Assembly (NCBI GenBank): GCA_964545715.1
Contig: CAZJHX010000023.1
Coordinates: forward strand, 19,984-83,983
Reading direction: 5' to 3'
Length of the DNA stretch: 64,000 nt
From: CAZJHX01 sp964545715
Lineage (GTDB): Bacteria; Myxococcota_A; UBA9042; GCA-2863065
Position numbers and translations under genes: made by a program. The notes below the pieces were generated by a model, which saw only the letters and a list, made by a program, of their open reading frames with translations, had not been told where the DNA came from and made no database searches. The first letter of the stretch is position 1. Each line of letters starts with the position of its first letter. Below are positions 28,737 to 38,206 of the stretch, in pieces.

Positions 28737-31700
28737 TAGTCCAGCGAAGCCCTCACATACACCTCCATGTGTCCCGAGCCGACGTGATCGATGTCCGGAC
28801 CGCCGCCACCACACTGGTGGTCGCGCCAGGACTTGAACTGCCCGTCGTTGTATTGAGGATTGAGCATGATGCCACGCCCCACCGCATTGCAACTGCAGCC
28901 GTCGGGGCCCAGGAAGTTGGTCGCGTGCTGACCGCCGCTCTCCAGCGACTCCTTCAGCTCAAATCCGTCGACCTTCTCCGTCGGGAACGGGCTCTTGTTG
29001 ATGACCTCGGCTGCGCCATAACAGCTCTTTGAGCCGGTCAGCGGCACCGTGAAGTCGACGCCGTTGGCCACGATGTAGTTGCTGGAGCCGACCTCTTTGA
29101 ACATCAAGTCCGTCCCGGGCCCGGACTTCAGCGCCGTGCAGCCGATGCCCCCGGACTCAGTGCTGCTGGCGATGTCGACCTCACTGCCCCACTTCTGCAC
29201 GTACCGGGACCGGGTCAGCGCCGCCTTGTTGGCACGCAGGCAAAGCGTCCAGTCACCACCCTCGGTGTCCATGTCACAGTAGATCGGCGTGCCCGGCAGC
29301 GGGCCTTCGCCGTCCGCGTCCCACATATGGATACCCGTAGTCAGCCCCGGGTTCTCGGCCTTGAGGTCCTGGCACGTGCCCAGCGGCGTGAGATCGTAGA
29401 CCTCGATGGTGCTCGCCGTGTCCGTCTTGCCCCGAATACGGTACAGCCGGAAGTCGGGTCCCACGGTCAGAAACGCCTTCTCCGAGAGCCCGCTGAACTT
29501 CAGCGTCTTGGTGCCGGCCAGCCAGTCGATCTCCCAGATCTTGCCGCCGTTCTCCTCCACGTAGAGCTTGCCGTGCAGCAGTGAGGCGCTCATCGAGATG
29601 ACCCAGCTGTCAAACGTCGCCAGCTCGGTGACCGTGCCGCCGGCTTTGTCGATCTGCCAGGCCGTCTTGCCGCCGCCGGCGAACAGCTCCTGGGTGGGCA
29701 GGGTCGCCACGGTAACCACGAAATCGGGCACCGTCGCCACGGTCGACAGCGAGCCCTCGCCACTGGCGTCAAAGCTGTCGATGTTGCCGACGCCGCTGAC
29801 GTTGCCCGCGTAGAACAGCCCGTCATGCCCCCACTCCGGGTCCGCCGGCCCGCAGATCGTGTAGCCCGAGTTGTGGGCCCAGGAGGCGCAACCGACCGGC
29901 TTGGGCACGTTGAACAGCGGCTGCAGGATGTTGGCGTCGTCCACCAGCGCGATAGCCGGCACGCTGCTCCACGCGTAGGCGCCGATGATGATCGACGCGT
30001 CCGGGTTGCTGGCCCCAAAGCCCAGGTTCCAGTTGGACACGCCCAGATAGGTGGTTTTGGTCCCGTCCGGCGCGACCCGGTGCAGGCTGTCCTTGCCGCT
30101 GATGTACTCGGCGTAATACGTGTTGCCCACCGCGTCGAAGTCCAGGTCCCAGATCGAGTGTGCATGCTGGTTGAGCACCGCGACCGGCGCCGGATCCACC
30201 TGGCAGACGAACTCATCGGTGGCCCCATCGCAGTCATCGTCGATCTCGTTGCACAGCTCCGCGCCGTCCGGGTTGACCTTGGGGTTGGTCGGGGCGCAGT
30301 CGTCGTCGTTGTCGAAGCCGTCGTCGTCCAGGTCGATGTTGGTAAACCACAGGCCGTTGGTGGTCACCCCGCCGGCCGTCGTCGCTGTGACAAAGCCGGA
30401 CGGCGCGCCCGCGGGCACCAGCACCGTCACCGACGTTGCGGCCCACGACACGATCTCGGCATCCACGCCGCCAAACGAGACGGATCCCGACGCGACGCCC
30501 AACGCCAGCCCGCCGAGCACGACCTGGTCACCTGCCTTGCCCACACCGGGCGTCAGCCCAAACAGCGCCGTGCCCTGCGACGCGAGCAGCGCGGAGCCGC
30601 CGAAGGGGTCGAGCGCGCCACGGAAGCCAAACGGCTCGACAGCGCCAGGACACGCGGCCGGCGGCACCACCTGGATGCCGAACGCGCCGGCGCCCACCGG
30701 GACAACCGCTTCGTAGATCGCGTGCCCGGCGGCCGACAGCGGACTGGGCGCAAACCCGGCGGTCGCCGTCACCGAGAACACCTCCATGCCCGCCGCCGAG
30801 TAGCCGCGGATGATCGCGTCCCCGGCGCACGCGCCGTCGGTGTTGGTGTGCCAGTCGGCCATCACGTACAGCGCGCCCTGGTCATAGTCCACGTACACGT
30901 AGCCGTTGGACGCCGCCACCGGCACGATCCCGGCCCACTCATACCCGCCCAGCGCGCCGGGCGCCCAGCCCGTGAAGAGGCCGTCGACCGAGTGCGGGGA
31001 CCCACCTGTGACGTTCAGAGTTGTGCCACCGTCCTCGCCGGCCCCGACCACCGTCAACGACACCACGTTGGTCGCGACGCCGTCCGCGGTGACCAGCTGC
31101 ACCCCGTCGCTGTTGGCGCCCGCCGGGACCAACGCAAGCACGCTCGCAGACGACCAACTGAGCACAGACGCGGCGGCCCCGCCGATGCTGACCGTGCCGG
31201 CGGTGTCGCCAAAGGTGGTCCCCAGGATCTGCACCACCCCGCCGGGCGCTGCCGCTCCGGGATTCAAGCCCGCGATCCAGGGCACGTCGTCGTTGCCTGC
31301 CTGGTCCAGTCCGCCGCCCGCCAGCAGCCGCCCCACAAACAGCGTCGGCTCCAGCACCAGCACATCGCAGCCCGAAGACGGGCCCGGGTCGTGCAGCTGC
31401 ACGGAGAAAGAGCCGGGACTGGCCGGCATCTTCAGCTCGAAGATCGTGTGGTCCTTATCCACCAGCGGGCTCAGGCCAAAGCCGTACGCGCCCTCGAAGT
31501 CGTCGCCCGATGTGTCGACCAGCTCGCCGTTTTTGTAGGCCTCGACGGTGCCCTCGGCGAAGACCTTGATCCACCACTTCTCCGCGCCGCCGCCCGTCGA
31601 CGCCACAAACAGGTTGTAGCAGCCGTTCTCCAGCGCCTTGGCGTCGTTGAGATACCAGTCGTTGAGGATGTAGAGGTGCGTCCCGTCGAAGTCGAAGTAG

Positions 31701-34700
31701 GCGTGGGTGTACTTGCCCACCGCGTGGATGCCGTCGAACCACTCGTACTCGGCGGGCGGCGCCACGGCGTCCCAGTCTGTGAACGCGCCGTCGACCGTGT
31801 GCGGATAGGTACTCTTGGGCACGCTGACGTAATCGAAGTCGCAGGCGAAGGCGCCGGTGCAGATCTGGCTGCCGATGCAGGAGCCACAGGAGCCACCGCA
31901 CGTGTCGTCGCCACAGGCCTTGCCCGCGCAGTCGGGGGCGGACGCGCCCGGATCGTTGGGTTTGCAGTCGCCGTTGTCCCCGACACCGTCCTTATCGCTG
32001 TCCGCCGACTCATCCGCGTCGGTCGGGAAGGCGTCGTCCTCGTTATCCGCGCCGTCGCCGTCGATGTCGCCGTCACAGACGTCGCCCAGGTCGTCCCCAT
32101 CCAGATCGTCCTGACCGGCATTGGCCACGTCGGGGCAGTTGTCCACGTCGTTAGCGATGCCGTCATCGTCACCGTCCGTGTCCAGGAACCACAGGTCGTT
32201 TGTGACGGCGCCGGCGTCGGTCGTGACCGAGATAAAGCCACTGCCCGCCCCCGGCGGTACGACCACGGTGACCTGCGTGCTGGTCCACTCGGTGATCTGC
32301 CCGGTGACGCCGCCAAAGGACACCGTGCCCGTGACCTCCCCGAGATTGCCGGCCGCGATGGTGATCGTGTCACCGTTCAGGCCCGCCTTGGGCGTCAGCG
32401 CAAAGATCGCCGGCTTGGTGGTCGCGGTCACCGACAGCCCGCCCACGGCGTCCAGGGTGCCCAGGAAGCCGACCGACTCGATGACGCTCTCGCAGGGGTC
32501 GCCTGTGGCACCGGTAATCTGCACCCCGAAGGCACCGGCCCCGGCCTTGCGCTCAAACTCGTAGATGGCGTGATCAACGGCCGCGTACGGGCTCTTCGCC
32601 ACACCCTGCCCTGCAGCCTCGACCGCCGCAGCGAAGTGCTCCATCCCGCCGGCCGCAAAGCCGTTGACCTGCGGTGTGCAGCCGGCCGCCACGACACCGT
32701 CCAGCCACGAGGACAGCACGTAGATCTTGCTGCCGTCGTAGTCCAGGAAGACGGACGCCCAGGCACCGACCGCCGGAATCGTCGTCTTCCATTCGTAGGG
32801 GCCCCCGCCAAACGGGGACCAGTCCGTGAACTTACCGTCCGCCCAGTGCAGATGCGTGGTCTGCGCGTTGAAGATGACGCCTTGATCCTCGCCTGCGGCC
32901 GTGACCTCGAACGCCACGGTGTTGGTCTCGCTGTCCTTGGCGGTTTGCAGCCGGACGCCGGATCCGTCACCGCCCGCCGGCACGATCGCCACGGCCCGCT
33001 TGCCGGTCCATGAGATCACCGTCGTGCCCACGCCGCCGATCTCGACCACGCCTTTGGCCCCACCGAGCTGCACGCCGGAGATGACGACCACAGCGCCAAC
33101 AGCCGCCTTGGCGGGCACAACGGAGTGGATCCAGGGCGTCTGCCAGTTGCGCGCAGCCTGCAGTACGCCTCCGACGCTGATCGTCCCCACGATCTGCTCG
33201 GGCGCGCTGGTCACGTGCGCGCACGTGGACTCGGGTCCGGGCGCCGCCACGTCAAATGCAAAGCCGCCCGCCCCGACGGGCAGCGCCAGCTCGTAGATGG
33301 CGTGCGCCGTCTTGTCCTTGGGGCTGGAGCCAAAGCCGTACGCGCCCTCGACGCCCGCCACGGCCTCCCCGTCCTTGAACGCCTGCACGGCGCCGTCGCC
33401 AAACACCTTGATCAGCCACGAATGCGCGCCGCCGTCGGTGTACCCCGTGATCGCGCCGTAGCAGTCTTCCGGCAGGTTCTCGTCCTGGTTCAGCTGCCAG
33501 TCGTTCAGAATGTGCAGCAGCCCGGCGTTGTAGTCCAGATAGACGTGGCCGTGCTCCGCGGTGATCGGCACCACGTCGAACCACTCGTACTCAGGCGGCG
33601 GATTGAGCACCGTCCACCCGGTGAACTGCCCGTCCACAGTGTGCGCCGCCGCGCTCTGAGGCACCGCGGAGTAGTTGAAGTCGCAGATGAACGCGTCCGT
33701 GCAGTAGAGCCCGTCCTCACACCAGCCGCAGCTGTTGCCGCAGCCATCGTCCCCGCACAGCTTGCCCTCGCAGTCGGGCGCGCCCACATCCGGGTCCTGG
33801 GGCTTGCAGTCGATCGCGTCGTCCGCCCCGTCGCCGTCCTGGTCGGCAAACAGCGCGCCGTCCAGCGGATAGGCGTCGAACAGATCGATCACCGCGTCGT
33901 TATCGTCGTCCGTGTCGCAGGCGTCGCCCAGACCATCCTGGTCGGTGTCCGGACCGTCGGCAAGCGCCGGGCAGGTGCCGACCGAGCCGCCGATCGCAAA
34001 CCAGATCGAGGTCTTGACCCCGCCGACCTGCACGACCAGCTCTCCCGTGATGGCGCCCGGCACGATCACGGTGATCGCCGTATCCGTCCACGACGTGATG
34101 ATGGCGCTGATCCCACCGCCGAACAGGACCTGGCCCATGCCCTGGACAGCGCCGAAGCCGACGCCGTGCACGACGACGGTCTTGCCGATGGTGGCGGTAT
34201 GAGGCGAGACCCCCGTGACCAGCGGACCCTGAGACGGCGCCAGCACCGCCAGCCCGCGATCGAAGTGCGTCGCGACGACCCCGACCGCGTCATCGCACAG
34301 GCCGCCCACGTCGCTGCACGGCCCCGACAGGGAGAACGTCAGCGACGAGATGTCCAGGTCCAGCTCGATGTCCGCAAACGGATGCGCGGCCGTGCCGGGT
34401 GCCCAGGACGACGTCTTCAGCTGAACGTCCGCGGAGACGACGCATTGTGGGCACGCGACCCCGTTCAGCGACACGGTCACCACACCCGCGGCCCCGAAGC
34501 TGAGCACCACGCTGTGACCTGCGGAGGTCGTGCCGGACAAGGTGATGGTGTCAGCCACGTCCCAGCCGCCGCCCAGCCAGTCGATGATCACCCGAAGCCG
34601 CCCCGAGACCTGCGGGATCACCGCCACGTTGGCGCGCGCCAGCTTGATCGGCAGCGCCTCGCCCGGCAGCTGGACGACCGCGCCCTGCACTGCCGCGACG

Positions 34701-37519
34701 GTCGCCTGGACGGTCGGCGCCGCGTAGCCGGACGCATCGGACAGGATGACCGGGCGCGGGCCCAGCTCCAGCACGTCCGGCACCAGCGCCTCCACGCGCG
34801 TCCCCGACCAGGAGAGCACGTCGGCGTTGGCCCCGCCGATCGTCACGCTGCCCGCCGCGTCGCCGAAGCCCACGCCACGCAGCACCAACACGCTGCCCAG
34901 GCCGATCGTGGCCGAGCCCAGCCCGGTCACAACCGGCGCATCCAGATTCAGCGCCAGCTGCACGCCCCCCGCCGCAAGCGCCGCGCCGACGACCGCCGAG
35001 TCACCCGACTGGACGACCGGCCCAAAGCCGATCCGCGCCGTGGAGAAACCGAACGCGCCGGCCCCGACGGGCAGCGACACCTCAAAGAGCGCGTGCGGCA
35101 GCGTCGGCCACTGCGGACTGCTGTGAAAGCCATGCACCGCGATCACGCTGCTGCTGGTTTGCAGCACACCGTTGAGCACCACGATGGACGAGCCGTCCGC
35201 CAAGACGGTGATGTCCCACAGATCGGCGCCGCCCGCGGTAACCAGCGAGAGGCGAAGCGCGCCCGCCCAGGTCGCGTCCTGATCGAACATCAGGTGCAGC
35301 CAGACGCCGTCGTAATCGACATATACCGGCCCCAGCGCCGTGCTCAGGGAGTCGATGTCGAACCACTCGTACTCCGCGGGCGGTTCGGCGTCGCTCCAGC
35401 CGGTGAACTGGCCGTCCGCCACATGCTGAACCGCAGAGGGGCCGACCGTGAGCCACTCGAACGCGCACACGCTGTCAGCGCCGCACACCTGGCTGGACGG
35501 GCAGACGCCGCACACGCCGCCGCACCCGTCGATGCCGCAGTTCTTGCCGTCGCAGTCCTTCACGGAGGACGCGTCGTCAAACGGCAGGCAGTCCGCGTTA
35601 TCGCCCACGCCGTCCCCGTCCGAGTCCGCGTACTCGTTCGGGTCCTTGGGAAACTGGTCCACCGCGTCCACAAAGCCGTCGCCGTCGGAGTCCAGCGCGT
35701 AGTCGGTGTCCAGCTCGTTGGGCAGCCCGTCGCCGTCGGCGTCCGGGTCGCAGTGATCACCCAGCCCGTCGCCGTCCTCGTCTTTTTGCCCCAGGTTGAA
35801 GACGCCCGGGCAGTTGTCCGCGCTGTCCTTGAGGGTGTCCTCGTCTGCGTCGGAGCCGGCGATGCTGATGAAAAGCCCATTGGTCTCGCCATCCGCGTGG
35901 ACAACGCGCAGCAGGCCCGACACCGCGCCGCCGGGTACCGTGACATCCACGTGATCGGCCACGAGCAGCCCCGCGCCGGCGGCCAGCTCGGCCGCGAAGA
36001 TCACGTCGGAGATCCCGTCCGAAGGCGACGCATACACACTGCACAGCTCGCCCGAGAAAGGGTTGACCGGCGCCGCGTAATACAGCGTGGGCGAGGCCAC
36101 CGACCGCACCAACGCACCGCCGCCGGCCAGCAGTCGTCCGGTCAGCCGGGTCTGTCCCACCCAGATCCCGCAATCGCCGGCATAGACGTCGAGACTGGCG
36201 GCGGCGCTGCCGTCAAACGAAGCATCCACGCAGCCCGGACAGGGGTAGCCGTTGTACCAGGCGCCCCCGCCATCGACCGACCACGCGTCCAGGCCACCGC
36301 GCGTGAAGAGGCGGACAAAGTCGCCGTCGCCCGTTACGCTGAGCCTCAGACCGTCGAACCCGACCGCGGCGCCACCGGCGGGCGGCTGCCACGTGCCGTC
36401 CGTCCCTCTGAACGTCAGGTGCGCTCCGGCGCTCTCAAACGCCGGTGATAGCGCCACACCGGACACCGCTGCGACCTGCTGGCCGACCGTGCGAACGATC
36501 AGGCCGCCGTCGTTGGACTGCCCGGTGACGCGCGCCACGATCTGCGTGTCGGACCAGGACAGCACCTCCAGGTCGGTGCCGCCCAGCGAGCAGGCTCCGG
36601 GCTCCGCGCCAAACCCGGCGCCCGCGATGACCAGCTCGGCGCCCGGCCACGCGATGTGCGGCGTCACGCCTCCGACGACCGCCAGCTGCGTATTGGGCAG
36701 AAACCACAGGCCCCCTTCGGCCTCCAGCGTCCCGGCGAACACGACCGGGCTGTCCACGCGATCGCTCTTCTTGGTCAGGCCGAACACCTTGATCGCGATC
36801 AACCCGGAGAGCATCGGAATCTTCAGCTCGACAAGCGCGTGCTGGGCCACCGCTTTCAGGTGCGGCGAGATATCCAGCGCCGCGCCCGACTCGACGCAAT
36901 CGTCGCACACGGCGCCGTCGCGAATACTGACGTTGGCGCCGGTGCCGTCCACCAGAATCGACCAGAGCTCAGCGCCGTCGCGACCGACGATCTCCACATG
37001 GCACTTCACTCGCTCGTCCAGCTTGGACGTCCAGGCGGAGGTCTCCAACATCAAGTAGAGGTGCGTGCCGTCCCAGTCGGCGACAAACAGCCCCTCGGGG
37101 CCCTCTATGGGCACGATATCGCTCCACTCACCGCCCTCGACGCCGCCGACGTACCCCGTGTAGCGCCCGTCGATGACGTGCTCCTCGGTGCTGGTGGGCC
37201 ACGTGTCTTCTTCATAGGCGCACTGGCCCGACAGCTGACAAACGGTGTCTCCCGGGCAGACGCCGCACTCGTCATCACAGCCGTTCCACCCGCACACCTT
37301 GTCGGTGCAGTCGGGTGTGCAGACCTCTTCCGTTCCGGTGGTATCCACGTCGGGATCGTCGCCCGTGTCGTCGGTCGCGTCGTCGGGCACATCGGCGGCC
37401 GGCACGTCGGTTTGATCGATCTCCGAGACGGTGGGCGCATCGGTGGCGGGCGGCTCATCATCGGACGGGCAGCCGGCGACGAGCAGGCCCATGGCGGCCA
37501 GTGCGATTACGCGGGACAT
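28736..37519 (-). CDS. Giant modular surface lipoprotein (2927 residues)
   Basis: The ATG at 37519 follows a GAGGTGA ribosome site. The lipobox is LLVAGC. An Asp/Thr linker is followed by six modules of about 150-200 residues beginning near residues 121, 703, 1293, 1556, 1906 and 2173. Each has the motif HxVDGxFTGW, then YEWxxIxP, then VYxDYDGxxLYxLxDW, and resembles CBM9-like or similar beta-sandwich binding domains. Seven IPT/TIG domains are interleaved (for example GDQVVLGGLALG). Calcium-type Asp repeats (DADGDGLPNELD, DSDGDGVGDNADC) link them. A MopE-like ELCNEIDDDCDGATDEF (about residue 2420) leads to a propeller and a C-terminal fibrinogen-like domain (IYCDMDTEGGDWTLCLR). It is probably an adhesin-like surface protein. 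Confidence 0.88.
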   Translation of the reverse strand: MSRVIALAAMGLLVAGCPSDDEPPATDAPTVSEIDQTDVPAADVPDDATDDTGDDPDVDTTGTEEVCTPDCTDKVCGWNGCDDECGVCPGDTVCQLSGQCAYEEDTWPTSTEEHVIDGRYTGYVGGVEGGEWSDIVPIEGPEGLFVADWDGTHLYLMLETSAWTSKLDERVKCHVEIVGRDGAELWSILVDGTGANVSIRDGAVCDDCVESGAALDISPHLKAVAQHALVELKIPMLSGLIAIKVFGLTKKSDRVDSPVVFAGTLEAEGGLWFLPNTQLAVVGGVTPHIAWPGAELVIAGAGFGAEPGACSLGGTDLEVLSWSDTQIVARVTGQSNDGGLIVRTVGQQVAAVSGVALSPAFESAGAHLTFRGTDGTWQPPAGGAAVGFDGLRLSVTGDGDFVRLFTRGGLDAWSVDGGGAWYNGYPCPGCVDASFDGSAAASLDVYAGDCGIWVGQTRLTGRLLAGGGALVRSVASPTLYYAAPVNPFSGELCSVYASPSDGISDVIFAAELAAGAGLLVADHVDVTVPGGAVSGLLRVVHADGETNGLFISIAGSDADEDTLKDSADNCPGVFNLGQKDEDGDGLGDHCDPDADGDGLPNELDTDYALDSDGDGFVDAVDQFPKDPNEYADSDGDGVGDNADCLPFDDASSVKDCDGKNCGIDGCGGVCGVCPSSQVCGADSVCAFEWLTVGPSAVQHVADGQFTGWSDAEPPAEYEWFDIDSLSTALGPVYVDYDGVWLHLMFDQDATWAGALRLSLVTAGGADLWDITVLADGSSIVVLNGVLQTSSSVIAVHGFHSSPQWPTLPHALFEVSLPVGAGAFGFSTARIGFGPVVQSGDSAVVGAALAAGGVQLALNLDAPVVTGLGSATIGLGSVLVLRGVGFGDAAGSVTIGGANADVLSWSGTRVEALVPDVLELGPRPVILSDASGYAAPTVQATVAAVQGAVVQLPGEALPIKLARANVAVIPQVSGRLRVIIDWLGGGWDVADTITLSGTTSAGHSVVLSFGAAGVVTVSLNGVACPQCVVSADVQLKTSSWAPGTAAHPFADIELDLDISSLTFSLSGPCSDVGGLCDDAVGVVATHFDRGLAVLAPSQGPLVTGVSPHTATIGKTVVVHGVGFGAVQGMGQVLFGGGISAIITSWTDTAITVIVPGAITGELVVQVGGVKTSIWFAIGGSVGTCPALADGPDTDQDGLGDACDTDDDNDAVIDLFDAYPLDGALFADQDGDGADDAIDCKPQDPDVGAPDCEGKLCGDDGCGNSCGWCEDGLYCTDAFICDFNYSAVPQSAAAHTVDGQFTGWTVLNPPPEYEWFDVVPITAEHGHVYLDYNAGLLHILNDWQLNQDENLPEDCYGAITGYTDGGAHSWLIKVFGDGAVQAFKDGEAVAGVEGAYGFGSSPKDKTAHAIYELALPVGAGGFAFDVAAPGPESTCAHVTSAPEQIVGTISVGGVLQAARNWQTPWIHSVVPAKAAVGAVVVISGVQLGGAKGVVEIGGVGTTVISWTGKRAVAIVPAGGDGSGVRLQTAKDSETNTVAFEVTAAGEDQGVIFNAQTTHLHWADGKFTDWSPFGGGPYEWKTTIPAVGAWASVFLDYDGSKIYVLSSWLDGVVAAGCTPQVNGFAAGGMEHFAAAVEAAGQGVAKSPYAAVDHAIYEFERKAGAGAFGVQITGATGDPCESVIESVGFLGTLDAVGGLSVTATTKPAIFALTPKAGLNGDTITIAAGNLGEVTGTVSFGGVTGQITEWTSTQVTVVVPPGAGSGFISVTTDAGAVTNDLWFLDTDGDDDGIANDVDNCPDVANAGQDDLDGDDLGDVCDGDIDGDGADNEDDAFPTDADESADSDKDGVGDNGDCKPNDPGASAPDCAGKACGDDTCGGSCGSCIGSQICTGAFACDFDYVSVPKSTYPHTVDGAFTDWDAVAPPAEYEWFDGIHAVGKYTHAYFDFDGTHLYILNDWYLNDAKALENGCYNLFVASTGGGAEKWWIKVFAEGTVEAYKNGELVDTSGDDFEGAYGFGLSPLVDKDHTIFELKMPASPGSFSVQLHDPGPSSGCDVLVLEPTLFVGRLLAGGGLDQAGNDDVPWIAGLNPGAAAPGGVVQILGTTFGDTAGTVSIGGAAASVLSWSSASVLALVPAGANSDGVQLVTADGVATNVVSLTVVGAGEDGGTTLNVTGGSPHSVDGLFTGWAPGALGGYEWAGIVPVAASNGYVYVDYDQGALYVMADWHTNTDGACAGDAIIRGYSAAGMEVFSVTATAGFAPSPLSAAGHAIYEAVVPVGAGAFGIQVVPPAACPGAVEPFGFRGALDPFGGSALLASQGTALFGLTPGVGKAGDQVVLGGLALGVASGSVSFGGVDAEIVSWAATSVTVLVPAGAPSGFVTATTAGGVTTNGLWFTNIDLDDDGFDNDDDCAPTNPKVNPDGAELCNEIDDDCDGATDEFVCQVDPAPVAVLNQHAHSIWDLDFDAVGNTYYAEYISGKDSLHRVAPDGTKTTYLGVSNWNLGFGASNPDASIIIGAYAWSSVPAIALVDDANILQPLFNVPKPVGCASWAHNSGYTICGPADPEWGHDGLFYAGNVSGVGNIDSFDASGEGSLSTVATVPDFVVTVATLPTQELFAGGGKTAWQIDKAGGTVTELATFDSWVISMSASLLHGKLYVEENGGKIWEIDWLAGTKTLKFSGLSEKAFLTVGPDFRLYRIRGKTDTASTIEVYDLTPLGTCQDLKAENPGLTTGIHMWDADGEGPLPGTPIYCDMDTEGGDWTLCLRANKAALTRSRYVQKWGSEVDIASSTESGGIGCTALKSGPGTDLMFKEVGSSNYIVANGVDFTVPLTGSKSCYGAAEVINKSPFPTEKVDGFELKESLESGGQHATNFLGPDGCSCNAVGRGIMLNPQYNDGQFKSWRDHQCGGGGPDIDHVGSGHMEVYVRASLD

Positions 37520-37562
37520 GGTCACCTCGATCGAGTGCGGTTTGGTGTAGCTGTTGGCACGC

Positions 37563-37604
37563 ATGACACATGAGTTAGCGGTGTGGTGTCAACGGCGCTA
37601 TAGT
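37563..37604. promoter_or_regulatory. Divergent promoter region
   Basis: For the giant lipoprotein gene on the minus strand there is a perfect TTGACA (37592-37587), then 18 bases, then TGTCAT (37568-37563). For the plus-strand lipoprotein gene a TATAGT (37599-37604) lies 26 bases before its start. Its -35 is weak. Confidence 0.4.
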
Positions 37605-37630
37605 TGCCGCTCACGAATAGGGAGACAGCG

Positions 37631-38194
37631 ATGCGAGTGCTTTCGGTGATGGTTATGGCGGCTGCATTGGTAGCCATGGGTTGCTCCCCGAGCGGGGGCG
37701 GAAAGAGCAACAGCGGCTCGGGCACGGACGACACCGGCGCCACGACCGGAGACACGACAGACACCGGCGACGACACGACGGACACCGGCGGCGACACGAC
37801 GGACACCGGCGACGACACGACGGACACCGGGGTCGACACGACCGACCCGACAGACACGACCGGCGATGACACCGGCGGCGGAGGCGACGGCGCGTGCCAG
37901 AACGAGGCCGACCAGGCCATCATCAGCGAGGTCGACGTGACCGCTGAAGCGTCGTCCTGCGGGCTGGGCTGCCTGGGCCAGGGACCGGAGTGCGGCGCCA
38001 ACTGCGTGGTCGAGAAGACCGGCCTGACCGCCGACTGCGCCGGCTGCTACGGCGAGTCGATCAACTGCGCCATCGAGAACTGCGTCGCGGCATGCGCGGC
38101 CGATCCTGCTGCCGAGGCCTGCGTCGAGTGCCGCGAGGAGAATGGGTGCACGCCTGGCTTCTACGAGTGCAGCGGTGAGAAGCCCAGCGAGTAG
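37631..38194 (+). CDS. Asp/Thr-repeat lipoprotein with Cys-rich head
   Basis: This 187-residue lipoprotein starts at ATG 37631 after GGGAGA. The lipobox is LVAMGC. Residues about 30-80 are an Asp/Thr/Gly linker made from a 21-base tandem DNA repeat. The C-terminal 95 residues hold some 14 Cys in short loops (SSCGLGCLGQGPECGANC, then CAGCYGESINCAIENC). Families of small proteins like this, with an Asp/Thr spacer and Cys-rich head, are frequent in Myxococcota, but their role is unknown. It is divergent from the giant lipoprotein gene. Confidence 0.75.
   Translation: MRVLSVMVMAAALVAMGCSPSGGGKSNSGSGTDDTGATTGDTTDTGDDTTDTGGDTTDTGDDTTDTGVDTTDPTDTTGDDTGGGGDGACQNEADQAIISEVDVTAEASSCGLGCLGQGPECGANCVVEKTGLTADCAGCYGESINCAIENCVAACAADPAAEACVECREENGCTPGFYECSGEKPSE
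37751..37834 (+). repeat. 21-base tandem repeat, four units
   Basis: Four units of 21 bases code the peptide repeat DTTDTGD or close variants, with only 1-4 mismatches between units, inside the lipoprotein gene. Near-identity at DNA level suggests slippage expansion. Confidence 0.75.
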
Positions 38195-38206
38195 CTCCCG
38201 GGCTCT

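Noticed and set aside
29825..36448. Two plus-strand frames of 1062 and 1107 residues
   Set aside because: They are antisense to the giant modular lipoprotein, which has repeated domains and a proper signal peptide.
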